Shown one piece after another: positions 1 through 10,484 of a DNA stretch of 64,000 bases. A program made the position numbers and the translations under genes. Location of the stretch: assembly GCA_021464245.1 (NCBI GenBank), contig JADCRB010000064.1:992001-1056000 (forward strand), written 5' to 3'. The notes beneath the pieces are model-generated. The model saw only the letters and a list, made by a program, of their open reading frames with translations. It was not told where the DNA came from and ran no database searches. Numbering within the stretch: the stretch's first letter is position 1; each line of letters opens with the position of its first letter. The DNA comes from Carallia brachiata (lineage: Eukaryota; Streptophyta; Magnoliopsida; Malpighiales; Rhizophoraceae).

Positions 1-25
1 TTGGACACTATATGTTATCAGCCAC
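1..25 (-). other. Possible exon edge of a gene running off the left end
   Basis: On the minus strand a pyrimidine-rich stretch followed by TGATTTCAG ends at about position 26, a good 3' splice site. The 25 bases to its left could be the start of an exon of a minus-strand gene that continues outside the window. It fits the promoter-and-leader-like repeats at 540-4200, which also read best on the minus strand. No protein family can be recognised in so few bases. Confidence 0.2.
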
Positions 26-539
26 CTGAAATCACAAAAAAAGAATTAAGATAATAAGGAAACAATAACTTTTGGCAATATATTTAATCAACATAAACAA
101 CAGGTTAGACACTACCCTGTCACTTGTAGTAAGCCCACTAGAAGATAGTAATCCTGCTATCAGCATCAGCCCCATGTTATATTGAGCACAAGAGCAATTC
201 ACGATCAACTTTATTCTTTTGCTCTTTGAACTTCACATGATTTGTATTCTATAAGTTAATTTCCAAATGAATTTCAAAATAAATAAAATTTACATAGACA
301 TGTATAGCATCTAAGAATTTTACCCAAGCACACGTTTTCACTGGCAACTTTCACAGTTTTCTCAAATCCAAGATTTTTGCTGACATTGCACTGTTTTTTT
401 TGTGCGTCTTGTAAATCTACCCGGTAATGAAAAGCAAACCAAACCTGGACTTAGCGCTCCTTCATTCAATTCTGCAAAATCCAAATCAAGGTTAAATTTA
501 ATATTAGTAATAATGACAATGGGAGGGATGTGAAAAATA

Positions 540-1690
540 AAATAACGTACAAATTTGGCATTGAAAACCAAACCCATTGGCAGGAATTTCAATCCGGCCA
601 TTTTTCTTCCATTCCTGCCCTCTCGCATATGCATCACAGTAAAATAGACGTGTCTTCCAAAGTCCTTTTCTGTTCAAATAATAAAGGGTAAGATTGAAAA
701 ACCACAGAAAGAAATTTCTGCAACATCACAAAAGAGGGTTTACGAGAATATTAACAAAGAAAAGGAAAAGAAAAAAGAAGAAAGAAAGAAAGAAAGGAGT
801 GGATTTGGCTTCTTTTTTATGACGTCGGTCGGCAAGTTATTTATCTGTTGCAGCCGTGAGATCCCTTCATCTGCAACATCACAAAATAAACACCTAAAAT
901 ACTGAGAGACAAAGAAACTCCAAAAACAAACTAACAAATCTTTTTAAAGACAAATAAACTTCATATTTGATTTAGAAGATGTAAAGAAAATAAAACATTC
1001 TTGGAATCGATTAATGTTGTCAAGTTCATCGAACACTTATCTTTCCGAAAACTCTGACTAAAAGTTCCCTGAACCTCGTTCTTGGAGCAAACAGACATCC
1101 AAAACGAATCATTGAATCACTGAAGACGGCTCATTAATAATAATCATAGACTGGCGTCAAGAAAAAGCCAATAAGAAAGAGAGTGTGCGTGATAGTTGAA
1201 GAACAACAGAAAAAGAAAGTAAGAATTGAAACGTGGCACAAGTAATTCAAGAAATAATAGAAAAAAAAATGCACAAGAATGATTTCTTTCCAGTGTGTAC
1301 AGAGAAGACACGGAGTAAATGTGTCTTTCGCAGAGGAAGGAGGAGGAGAGGGAGAAAGCGGATACAGAGTGGGCAGGGGATTCGAAAATATATATGGAAG
1401 AAGGCTCAAGAAAAACCGACTCACGGGCGCATTCTTCTAAAATAGTGAAATTACCTTAGCAATCCTAAAGCTATGGGGGAATAAGGATTTCTATCAACCT
1501 ATCAGGCCAACGCATTTATATTCTTTATAACGGCTATAAAATCAAATTAAGATGTAGAAATTGCTATTATTTTATTATTTTATAATGACTTTGTAAATGA
1601 CTAAATTATCAAGCTGTTATGTGGTCTTTTTATTAATTTCTCAATTAAACCTAACATCATATGTAAATATGATGTTAATCATTTAACTTA
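540..1690 (-). repeat. Tandem promoter/leader-like unit 1
   Basis: First of three diverged copies of a block of roughly 1.1-1.4 kb. On the minus strand it holds, in order, a conserved block around 1459-1690 (including CGGCTATAAAATCAAA on the plus strand at 1531), a TATA-like ATATATATT near 1390, a pyrimidine-rich leader, a conserved 21-base hairpin block at 1151-1171, a block ending in TGTGATGTTGCAG, and an exon-like block ending in GCCAAATTT before GTACGT at about 548. The copies match units at 1790-3160 and 3190-4200. The order resembles promoter, 5' leader and first introns of one gene, but no long conserved reading frame links the blocks. Confidence 0.55.
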
Positions 1691-1789
1691 CCAATTGAAT
1701 CCTTGCACTAATCAACAATTGAGTCTTTTTTCGCTGAATGGCCAAACAACTCTCTTTACGGCAACTATATTTTAAATACATAACATGCT

Positions 1790-3160
1790 CAACAAAATGA
1801 AAAGAAAAATAACTTACAAAATTTGGCGTTGACAACCATACCCATTGCCCAAGGGCTACGAGCACCTGAAAAATCACAGGAAAAAACGTAAAAAGTAAAA
1901 AGGAAAAAAAAAAAAAAAAGATGTGAGTTTGTTTTCTTTTCTGTGACCTTGATTCGGTGGTTGGCAAGCTGTTTCTGCGTGCAACATCGAAAAATAAACA
2001 CGTAAAAATACTGAGAGTCAAGGAAAAGCCAAAAACAAACTTAAAGGTCTTTCTGAAAGAAAAGGCAACAGCAGCCCTAATTTAGAACATGCGAAGAAAA
2101 CAATAGATTATTGGAATTGATTAATGGTATCAAGTTGAGAGAACAATTATCTTTGGGGGAACAACTCTGACAAGTGATTCTGACTTGCGATTTGATACCG
2201 ACACAAATCTCGTTACTGGAGCGAACGAACGTCCAAAACATATCATTGAATCACCAGAAACAACGCATTACTAACAATCATAGATTGGCATCAAGAAGAA
2301 GCCAACAAAATAGAGAGAAATGTTAATTGAAGAACCGCAGAAAAAGAAACCTAGAATTGGGCCAAAATCGCAAAGTAATTAAAGAAATTGAAAGAAAGAC
2401 ATACGAATGCGTGCTTCCTTTCATGTAAATATTTACAGAGAAAGCAAAACATAGAAAGAAGTACATTCCTGGAATTGATTAATGGAACACTTATCTTTCC
2501 GAAAAATCTGACTAAAAATTCCAGGAACCCTCGTTCTTGGAGCAAACAGACATCCAAAACACAACATTGAATCACTGAAGACACCACGCCTCATTAATAA
2601 TGACCATATATTGGCGTCAAGAAGAAGCCAATGAGAGACAGACTGTGTGATAACTGAAGAAAGCGGAAAAAATGTTAGAATTGGAATGCAGCACAAGCAA
2701 TTCAAGAAATAATTGAAAGAAACGCACAAGAATGCTTTCTTTCGAGTGCGTACAGAGAAAACACACAGAAAAACATGTGTCTTCTACAGAAGAAAGAGGA
2801 GAAGGAGAGGGAGAAAGCAGATACAGAGCGGGCATGGGATTGAAAAGTATATACAGAAGAAGGACCAAGTTATAACCGACTCACGGACGCACTCTTCCAA
2901 AATAGTAAAACTTACTTAGCATTCCTAAAACCTTATGGAATGGGGATTTCTATCAGCCAATCAGGCTCACTTATTTTGGCCCCGTGTCTGTATCAGATCT
3001 TTAAATTCTTCAGAACGGCTATAAAATCAAAACAAGATGTAGGAATTCATATTATTTTATTTTATAATGATTTTGTAAATGACCAACGTGTCAGGTTGTT
3101 ACGTGGTCCTTTCTCAAATAAGTCCAACTCATGCGTAAATGTAACGTTTAATAATTTAAC
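1790..3160 (-). repeat. Tandem promoter/leader-like unit 2
   Basis: Second copy of the block. It contains two versions of the middle sub-block (2131-2340 and 2475-2640), so it has a further internal duplication. On the minus strand it has a reversed CCAAT box (CCAATCAGG on the plus strand near 2957), a TATA-like TATATAC near 2850, a long CT-rich leader with TCTCCCTCTCCTTCTCC, and an exon-like 49-base block at 1817-1865 bounded by CAG and GTAAGT. Function is unknown; the promoter reading is an inference from element order. Confidence 0.55.
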
Positions 3161-3189
3161 CTAGCAACTGAGTGTTTGTGCCGATCAAA

Positions 3190-4200
3190 TTGATGCAATT
3201 CTAATAAAAATAATAATATTTTTTTTTTTTTTGTTGTAAAATATAAAAGTGTGGTTGCATTCGAATAAATTTTCGGACGCAAATCTGTCTAGAACTATAC
3301 TTTTCTTGAATTGAAAAACCATAGAAAGAAAAGCCAAGAAAACAATATCATCAAAGAAAAGAAAAAAAAAAAAAAAAAAAAGAGAGAGACGCGAGTCTGT
3401 TTTCTTTTTTGACCTTGATTTGGTTGGCAAGTTGTTTCTGTGACACAAGCGTTAGATCCCTTCCTCAACGAAATAAAATACGTAAAAAACTGAGAGTCAA
3501 AGAAAAGCCCAAAAAAAAAAAAAAAACTAACTAAAAGATCTTTCTGAAAGGAAAAGAAATAGCAACCCTAATTTAGAAAATGTAAAGAAAGCAATAGATT
3601 ATTGGTATTGGTTAATAGTGTTAAGTTTAGAGAGCAATTATCTTTGGGGGAAAAACCTGAAAAGCGATTCTGACTTGCGATACTGACCCGAATCTTGTTC
3701 TTGGAACAAACAGACTTTTGAAACACATCATTGAATCACCGAAAACACCTAATTACTAACAATCGTGGATTGGCGTCAAGAAGAAGCCAATAAGTGAGAG
3801 AGAGAGAGAGAGAGTCAATTGAAGAACCGTAGAAGAAAAAAAAAAAAGAAACTTAGAATTGGATCATAATCACAAAGAAATTAAAGAAATAGAAAGAAAT
3901 AAATATGAATGTGTTGTGCTTTCTTTCCAGTAAATATTTACAGAGAAAACACAACATAGAAGACGATGTGTCTCTTCTGGAGCAGGAGGAGGAGAGCGAG
4001 CGAGAAGGAGGTCACAGAGCGGGAAGAACTGGAAATGTATCACATATATGGAGGAAGCCCGGCGTTCTTCTGCCAAGGCCTTGCGGATTCCATAAACCAA
4101 TAAGGCCCGCCCATTTAAGTCCCGCGTCTAAGTCAGATCTTAAATGGACTTCTTTGTGATACTATATTAGTATATAACGGCTATAAAATCAAAACAAATG
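3190..4200 (-). repeat. Tandem promoter/leader-like unit 3
   Basis: Third copy. The block matching the TATA and CT-rich leader lies at 3941-4130 and the middle hairpin block at 3625-3830. The block matching the first exon-like segment near 3400-3500 reads CTTGATTTGGTTGGCAAG on the plus strand. A (GA)n tract at about 3797-3814 and A-runs have expanded inside this copy. It ends at 4176-4200 with the shared CGGCTATAAAATCAAAAC motif. Confidence 0.5.
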
Positions 4201-4621
4201 AGAAACATTTTTAGCACACAATTATGAATATGCGGTGAGCGTACATTGATCCGTACTGTTAAATTATAAAAGATGTATTAAATTAAAAATAAATAAATAA
4301 ATAAATCATTAAATATCATTGAATTAATTACGTGTTTCTTGTGTAACTCACAAAATGTGTTCATATAATTATTCTCAAAACAGATTTAGGACTCAATATT
4401 TATTTTATTTTATTTTATTATTTTTATTTGATAATGACATATTTGTGGAAAATTTCAGGGGACACCCAAAATGCAGTCCAGAGCCCGGAAGCCTTTTGCA
4501 AGAATAAAGCCCAACCACTTTAGCCTGTCATTTAGTGGGAATATATTTTAAGGAAAGATGGGACAAATACAAGAGTATAAAAATTACCCAAGAACACACC
4601 AATTAAAAGGACAAAAAAATC

Positions 4622-4800
4622 AGTAGGTGCTGATTCAGATGGTAAGAATTTGAGTTCAGTTAATTAGAAGTTTCGATTTCGAGTTCTAAAAATACAACCG
4701 TGTTAAATACCTATTGGAAGGTTTTTACCGCTCTTCGAGATCCTACATGGGTCGGTCTAGATTAGTCAGTTAAATGTGTTGGATACTGGGCGGTCTAGAC
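4622..4800. repeat. Possible SINE fragment
   Basis: The stretch has a tRNA-like arrangement: GGTAAGAATTTGAGTTCAG resembles a degenerate A box and GTTTCGATTTCGAGT a degenerate B box. It is followed by a GGGCGGTCTAGAC-type tail and an A-rich run from 4800. Short plant SINEs look like this, but no target duplication was found and the boxes are imperfect. The rest of 4200-5040 is AT-rich sequence in which I see nothing else. Confidence 0.35.
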
Positions 4801-5041
4801 AAAAAAGAAAAAAAAAGGAAGAAAGAAAAAAGGGGAGAGATAAATTTTGCAAGATAAAAAAGTTGCAGATTAACAAAAAGAAAAAGATGGGACAGAGATC
4901 ACTGTCATTCATTAAGAGAAAGAAAAAATCCATTGAAAAAAGAAAAAAAAAAAAAGAAGAAATCTCATTTATCCGGAAAAAATTTGTTTTTTTTGCTTAA
5001 TTGGCTGGACTGGGACTTTAACTTAAGATCTTTAATATTAA

Positions 5042-5408
5042 TGGTGTGTTTATTGTGGGAAGGAAAAGGGAGGTGAGAAAGAAAAACACAATAAATTTTT
5101 TTTTCTTATATTTCTTTCTTTTCACTTTCTATACCATTCCAAACAATTTTATTTTCTTTCTACTTTTTCTCTCACAAATTACTGTTTATTTTTTCTTTCA
5201 TCATATTTTCTTTCTCTTTATTTTTCTATCACTCTAAACAATTTTATTTTCTCTTCACTTTTTCTCTCACAAATTACTATTTACTTTTTCTTTTATCATA
5301 CTTTCATTATCTTCATTTTCTCTACCACTCCAAACAATTTTATTTTCTCTTCATTTTTTTTTCTTTTCTCCTCCTTTCCCTACCCTTCCTCCCACAACAA
5401 ACACACCA
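5042..5408. mobile_element. 367-bp TIR element (Tourist/Harbinger-like MITE) with TAA target duplication
   Basis: The left end reads TGGTGTGTTTATTGTGGGA and the reverse complement of the right end reads TGGTGTGTTTGTTGTGGGA, so the terminal inverted repeats differ at one position over about 19 bases. A TAA triplet directly flanks both ends (5039-5041 and 5409-5411), the target duplication expected of PIF/Harbinger elements. The inside is pyrimidine-rich and has no transposase, so it is non-autonomous. A related element lies at 14955-15232. Confidence 0.75.
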
Positions 5409-5823
5409 TAAAGGCTGACTCCAATACCAATTAAGCCACCGTTCATTGATGGCCCATTTTCAATTTTTCTTTCCCTTAAAGCAAATCCATTATCGGTACA
5501 AAATCGCAGCCCGGCCGATGATGCAAGCTACCTTTCTTTCTCCCTTTTTTGATCATCGACTGCAAGCTACCTGGGTCCCCACAATTTGCTCTTTTAATCA
5601 GAGGGGGGGAAAACAATCAACGGGATCCCCCATTACTCCGATAGAGGGATGCGATCTAGGTTTATATATTAATAGATACACATGTCAAGTAATTTTGCGC
5701 GGTAGCAGTGCCTGCTTGGTCAAACAAAGTGCACAACAGTCAGTCTCAACAAGCGATGCAAGAGAGAGCCAATATTTGCTTATAAGCAAAATTCTATTTA
5801 ATGAAGAACATATAGACTTTGAG

Positions 5824-7804
5824 TTAATGCATCATGAGCTGAGAATCTTGCTTGCTGCAAAAAATTGTCTTAATGAGTTGGGTAAGGATTTTCTCAAGCT
5901 CCTCTCCATCAGTCCATTCATAAACACCTGCCCTGACAAGTGTTGGGTTGCTACAAAGGCAATTCCAGAGAGGATAGCTCTTCCTTGGCATTATGTAATC
6001 ATCTTCTCCAAGTTTCAGAGATGGGCAGTAATCACCTTTCCCGTCTCCGAGGTAGATAAACCTCTGCTTTTCAGTTTGAAGAACCGACGCACGGATTTGT
6101 TCAATCACCAGTCCCTATGCAAAAGCCACAGACTGAATCTTAGAATTACACTAATCTTGGCTTTGCTTCAACACTAAACCACCACATGGTACCTACTGCT
6201 GCATGGCTCAAACATAATAAACTAAAATTTTATGCCACTGGGTCAACTATCAATTGTTAGGATTGAGTATCTGTGGCCTATGACGAAAAAGGAGGTTTAA
6301 AAGATATCCAATGCTCAGAAAGCAGTGCAAGCCAAAATAGATTTCCTACAGCCTGTGTTTCCAGGACGACACAGAATTATCTACTGAAAATGGAAAAGAA
6401 ATCAAAAAATTGTCGATACAAAGAAAGCAAACCCGAATTATAGTTGCAAAGTGATCAACTTTGTCATTCAGCCGTTTAAAAACAAAGACCAGCAATTTCT
6501 ATGAGAAGCACAAAATAAGCTTCTCAATTCGACTATGTGTTATCAAACAAGTTGAGATTCAATCGATGCTCAACCAATCAAATATTCTTTTGCCGCCCAA
6601 CATTGTCTTTTAATTTTATACTGAATCTAGCAAAGTGCAATGATCAATGTGAGTCTTTGACTATATGTACCTTGCACATATTTGCAGGGCATAAACTGCA
6701 GCCATGAGGTGGTGAGCTCAATGCATGATAGGGAAGGATCCTAAGCCTCCCATTGTCATCTACAAAGCTAGGATTTGTGTAGATTTGTGAGAAGCACTCC
6801 AACAATCCATGATGTTCCAAGATCCTCTCAATGAAAAACTGGTTTGCATCGCTAACAATTCTTAAGTCACATCTGCAACGATCACATTTCAGCAACAAAA
6901 GCTTTCAGTCAGTGTCACATGCCAAGAAAAACGAAATTGGCAAAGAATAAGCCATCAAGGACGTTGTGAAGTATCCTACCCGAGCGCATAGGCCCATTTT
7001 ATGGCTGTTATAACTCGTGGGTGCAATGGAGTTCGACTTAAGCAATCTGCAATATCCTCAGCCATCTTCCCTCGTGCGTGTAGCTCCTCCATCATCCTAT
7101 CCTGAAAATCAAAGTTTTAGAAGCTTAAAAGTACGAGATTTCTTTCTTGTAATAGTGAAAGCTAATTATTCCCCTTACAAATTTTAAAATTAATTCCAAC
7201 CAACAATAACATACCAAATAATGAGTAATTACATAAAAATTCGTATCATAAAACATCTCGCCTATTACTATTGAAGAATGGGTCAATTAACTTGTTTAAT
7301 ACCCTAAACAAATAAGTGAAAAAAAGTTAGTCATACGGTTAACAGTGGAAATATTTAGATTTTGTGATAGTTATCATAATTCCCAAATAATATTCCTTGA
7401 AAGATAAATTGAATTAGCTTCTGAAAATTGGGTTATAACGATAAACCAGTTTCCCTTTTAGAAAACAATTAAAGAGCAAAAACAGATTGAACCAGATGCT
7501 AACCAAAAGCAAGGAATCATATTTTCACTAATTTGTTCAAGAGCACATTCAGCCATTTTTCGCAGCCACAGGAGGTGGGCACAAAAATGGGATTATATGA
7601 ACAAATAAAAATATGTATTAAAAAAAAAGTTAGAAAATAAAAGTAAGGAGCACAAGCACACGCATACCATGAGAGGGTCCAGGGAAGGGTTGAGAGAAGC
7701 TGATTGAACAATGGGGTGAGGCCCATCTGAGTCACTACCCATCTGTCGCTATCGCCGTCGATCAACGTCCTGTCGAAGTCGAAAACCACTACGACCCCCG
7801 CCAT
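5824..7804 (-). CDS. HAD-family phosphatase of the PHOSPHO1/PS2/PEPC1 group (inorganic pyrophosphatase / phosphocholine phosphatase-like)
   Basis: Four exons on the minus strand: 7668-7804, 6980-7101, 6671-6872, 5824-6114, about 250 residues, close to plant relatives (~280). HAD motif I is visible as DFDRTLIDGDSD just after the start, motif II as IVSDANQFFIE in exon 3, and the acidic motif as YLGDGKGDYCPSLKL in exon 4; NLCP/CPANMCK-type cysteines are present. Plant members hydrolyse pyrophosphate, phosphocholine or phosphoethanolamine in the cytosol, and several are phosphate-starvation induced; a palindromic GAATATTC (P1BS-type) site lies at 8721-8728. The end of exon 1 needs one extra base: as written it reads PWTLSW, where the family has a PW..LMDRMM run. 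The four-exon structure and motifs make the family assignment secure; substrate is not determined. Confidence 0.88.
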
Positions 7805-8573
7805 TTCTCTCCGCTTCCGGATGCGTTTCGCCGGCGAGGCGACCAAGAACTCGGTTTCTCGGTGCCGCCGCTCAAGGCCGCAGGACAACCAAAAGCGGTT
7901 TAAGATGGAATTTTTTAACAAATCAAATAACCCGATTAACATATAAAAAGTTATTGACAAATATGTTAATTTTGCGTTTAATATTTTTGTGCTCTTTATT
8001 GAAAAAAAAGTTGAATTTTTGTTCAGATATAATATTTCAAAATTTTATAATTATTGTAATATTTTTTATAATAAAAATTAAATATTTTATTACTTTTTTA
8101 TTAAAAAAATCTTAAAATAATTACAAAAAATTGATGTATAGTTATTTTCACATAAAATTTTAAATATTAATTCTTTTAATACTTTAGTAATGCTATAATT
8201 TTATATTTTTGTCAAAGTATTTTTAGCACAGGAGTAGTTTTTTTTTTGACATGAGCACAGGAGTAGTTTGATGGCTAGTAGAGTAGTAGACCTATTTTTC
8301 GTATTCAAGTGAAATTTGAATTTTTGGGCTGGCCTCCTTTACGGACAAAAATAATCTGAGTGCTGGCTTTTGTTGGAAGAATTTGTAATATTGTTAGATT
8401 TTAAATTCAATAAATCACTTAGAATGGTAAAATTTTATTTAATTTTATTAGTATTCGAATGATTAATCTTTTATATAAAAAAAATTGAAAGAAAATATTT
8501 ACAAGTCATCCTTAGTATTAGTTTATAAGTGTAATGATTAATATTTTTTTAATACAAATTTTTTAAATTTTTA

Positions 8574-8604
<31 letters not shown>

Positions 8605-8720
8605 TTAATAAGGTATTTTCATTAATTAAATCAATGATGAATGATTGACATGAAAGTGAAGTTACGTGGAAAAAGAGAAGTATTTAAATAAATAAATAAG
8701 TAGAAAGAAAGAGGAACACA
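7805..8720. other. AT-rich 5' flank of the phosphatase gene
   Basis: Intergenic DNA upstream of the minus-strand phosphatase. It is strongly AT-rich and contains an (AT)n microsatellite at about 8579-8604. No coding potential was recognised on either strand. Confidence 0.6.
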
Positions 8721-8728
8721 GAATATTC
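8721..8728. promoter_or_regulatory. P1BS-like site (GNATATNC)
   Basis: GAATATTC fits the consensus GNATATNC bound by PHR1-type MYB factors in phosphate-starved plants. It lies about 0.9 kb upstream of the start codon of the phosphatase at 5824-7804, whose family includes phosphate-starvation genes. An 8-base motif of this degeneracy also occurs by chance in AT-rich DNA, so this is a suggestion only. Confidence 0.3.
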
Positions 8729-9249
8729 GAATAACTGGAAAAGGTGGAAACGACAACCTATATCATGCATAATTTCTTCTGGCGGACGTCTGGGACCACA
8801 ATCAACATGAAACTTTTTAAGGTGATTGTGTCTAATAAAATCAGTCTGTAAAGGAAGAATCTTGCAATCAAACTTGGTATATAAAAAAGGTACGGTATAT
8901 GACTTTTTATAAATAATTTTAAAATAAATATATAATTTAGGAAATGTATTTATATTTTATTTTCAAGTAGAGAGGTAGGTATTTAGTAAATTTTTTTATA
9001 TTGTTATTTAATTATACTTATTTTTTTATACAATTCTCTAATAGTAATTAATTGAAAACAAAATATAAATATTATTTAAGTATTTATCTATTTTTGTTTT
9101 TCTAAATTTTATAATAATTTATATTATTTTAAAACTATCTAAAACTCCCAAATTTTTTTGATAAAAATTTTATCTTAGTAGCGAAAAATTTTTTTCTACA
9201 GTGTTACATTTTAGTGTGCCAATGAGACTCTGTGTCTATTCCGATCAAG

Positions 9250-9710
9250 GTTGTCAAAACTGAACCGGTTATCAAACTGGAAATATTAGTGGGTCAAGGT
9301 TCAACCAGTTGAATCGGTCGAACCGGTATTTGAACCGATATTTAATAATATATATGTGTATAAAAGTAATTATAAAAATAATATTTATAGATAGTAATTA
9401 AATATTAATTTTTCTAATTTTAATGATGAAATTGAAATTTTTAATAGATTTAGAATTAAATTGAATTTTTAAATTAAATTTAATGCTTAAATTATAATTT
9501 AAATAACATTTGAGATCAAATTGTAATTTATGAATTTTTTAATTTTATTGGACCAGTCCAACTAGTCCGATTTTTACCAGTTTTTGACCGATTTTTTCTG
9601 GTTTTGAGCGGTCCGAGTCACCCTTTAAAATTTACCTAAACCAGCCTGAACCACCGGTCAATCCCCGATTCACTCGGTCCGACCGACCGGTCTAGTCCGA
9701 TTTTGACAAC
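9250..9710. mobile_element. 461-bp TIR element (MITE), superfamily uncertain
   Basis: The left end GTTGTCAAAACTGAACCGG and the reverse complement of the right end, GTTGTCAAAATCGGACTAG, share the outer ten bases. Inside them, repeated AACCGG, GGTCGAACCGG and CCGACCGACCGG motifs form imperfect subterminal inverted repeats around an AT-rich core. No transposase is encoded and no clear target-site duplication was seen, so the superfamily (possibly hAT) is open. Confidence 0.6.
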
Positions 9711-10484
9711 AGTAATTCCAACAACAATACCTCTTAATTTTTTTTTTTTCTAGGTTTGAGAGGATGGTTAAACTTATACAAAAGGAAAGAAGAGAAGTGT
9801 GATTAAAAATTAAATTCTTAATCATATTCTTAAATAATAAAATTAGTGACTATTTAAACTAATATTCAAGTTAAAGTCCAACTCCCCTAACTTTCTTAAC
9901 ATAGGAGGAGGCGCATGAATGAAACGTAAGGCACTAATGCACTTTCATTTCCTCGAGCGAATTTGCTCCATGAGAATAATGCTCCACTGACTACCACAAA
10001 AATCCAAGACAGGGACAGCAGAACTCCAGACCGGCGAAAGCCCCACATAAGTGGCTGTCCTTCAGACAACTACAGCACAGCTCAAAAACATATAAATTGA
10101 CAGTTCAGACATTGACAGATTGAAAAAAGAATCAGAAAGACACGCCGGCGAGAGAGACAACCGAACGGAGAGAATTGGCAAACACACATATGAATTAAAT
10201 AATTACTGAGTTCATCTCCGTTATTAAGTGGTTGCCATTGTGAATAAATTAAAGTCCCTTTTAGAATTTACAGACATCTCAATGGCTCCTTTATGAATGA
10301 CTACAAAAGAATGAGTACAAGTAATTTCCTATATAAGTTGCAATTTTCTTACTCTTTATCTACACCACCTCCAACTGCTTCTACCCCTCTTCAGGAATCA
10401 AAAAGAAGCCAAAACCCCACCGAAAAAAAAAAAGAAAGAAATTATTTGAAAGCTCAAAAGTTGTTGTACCCCACTCTCTTCCCC

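Noticed and set aside
5446..6177. 243-residue plus-strand open frame
   Set aside because: It overlaps the last exon of the minus-strand phosphatase, whose conserved motifs and splice sites explain the region.
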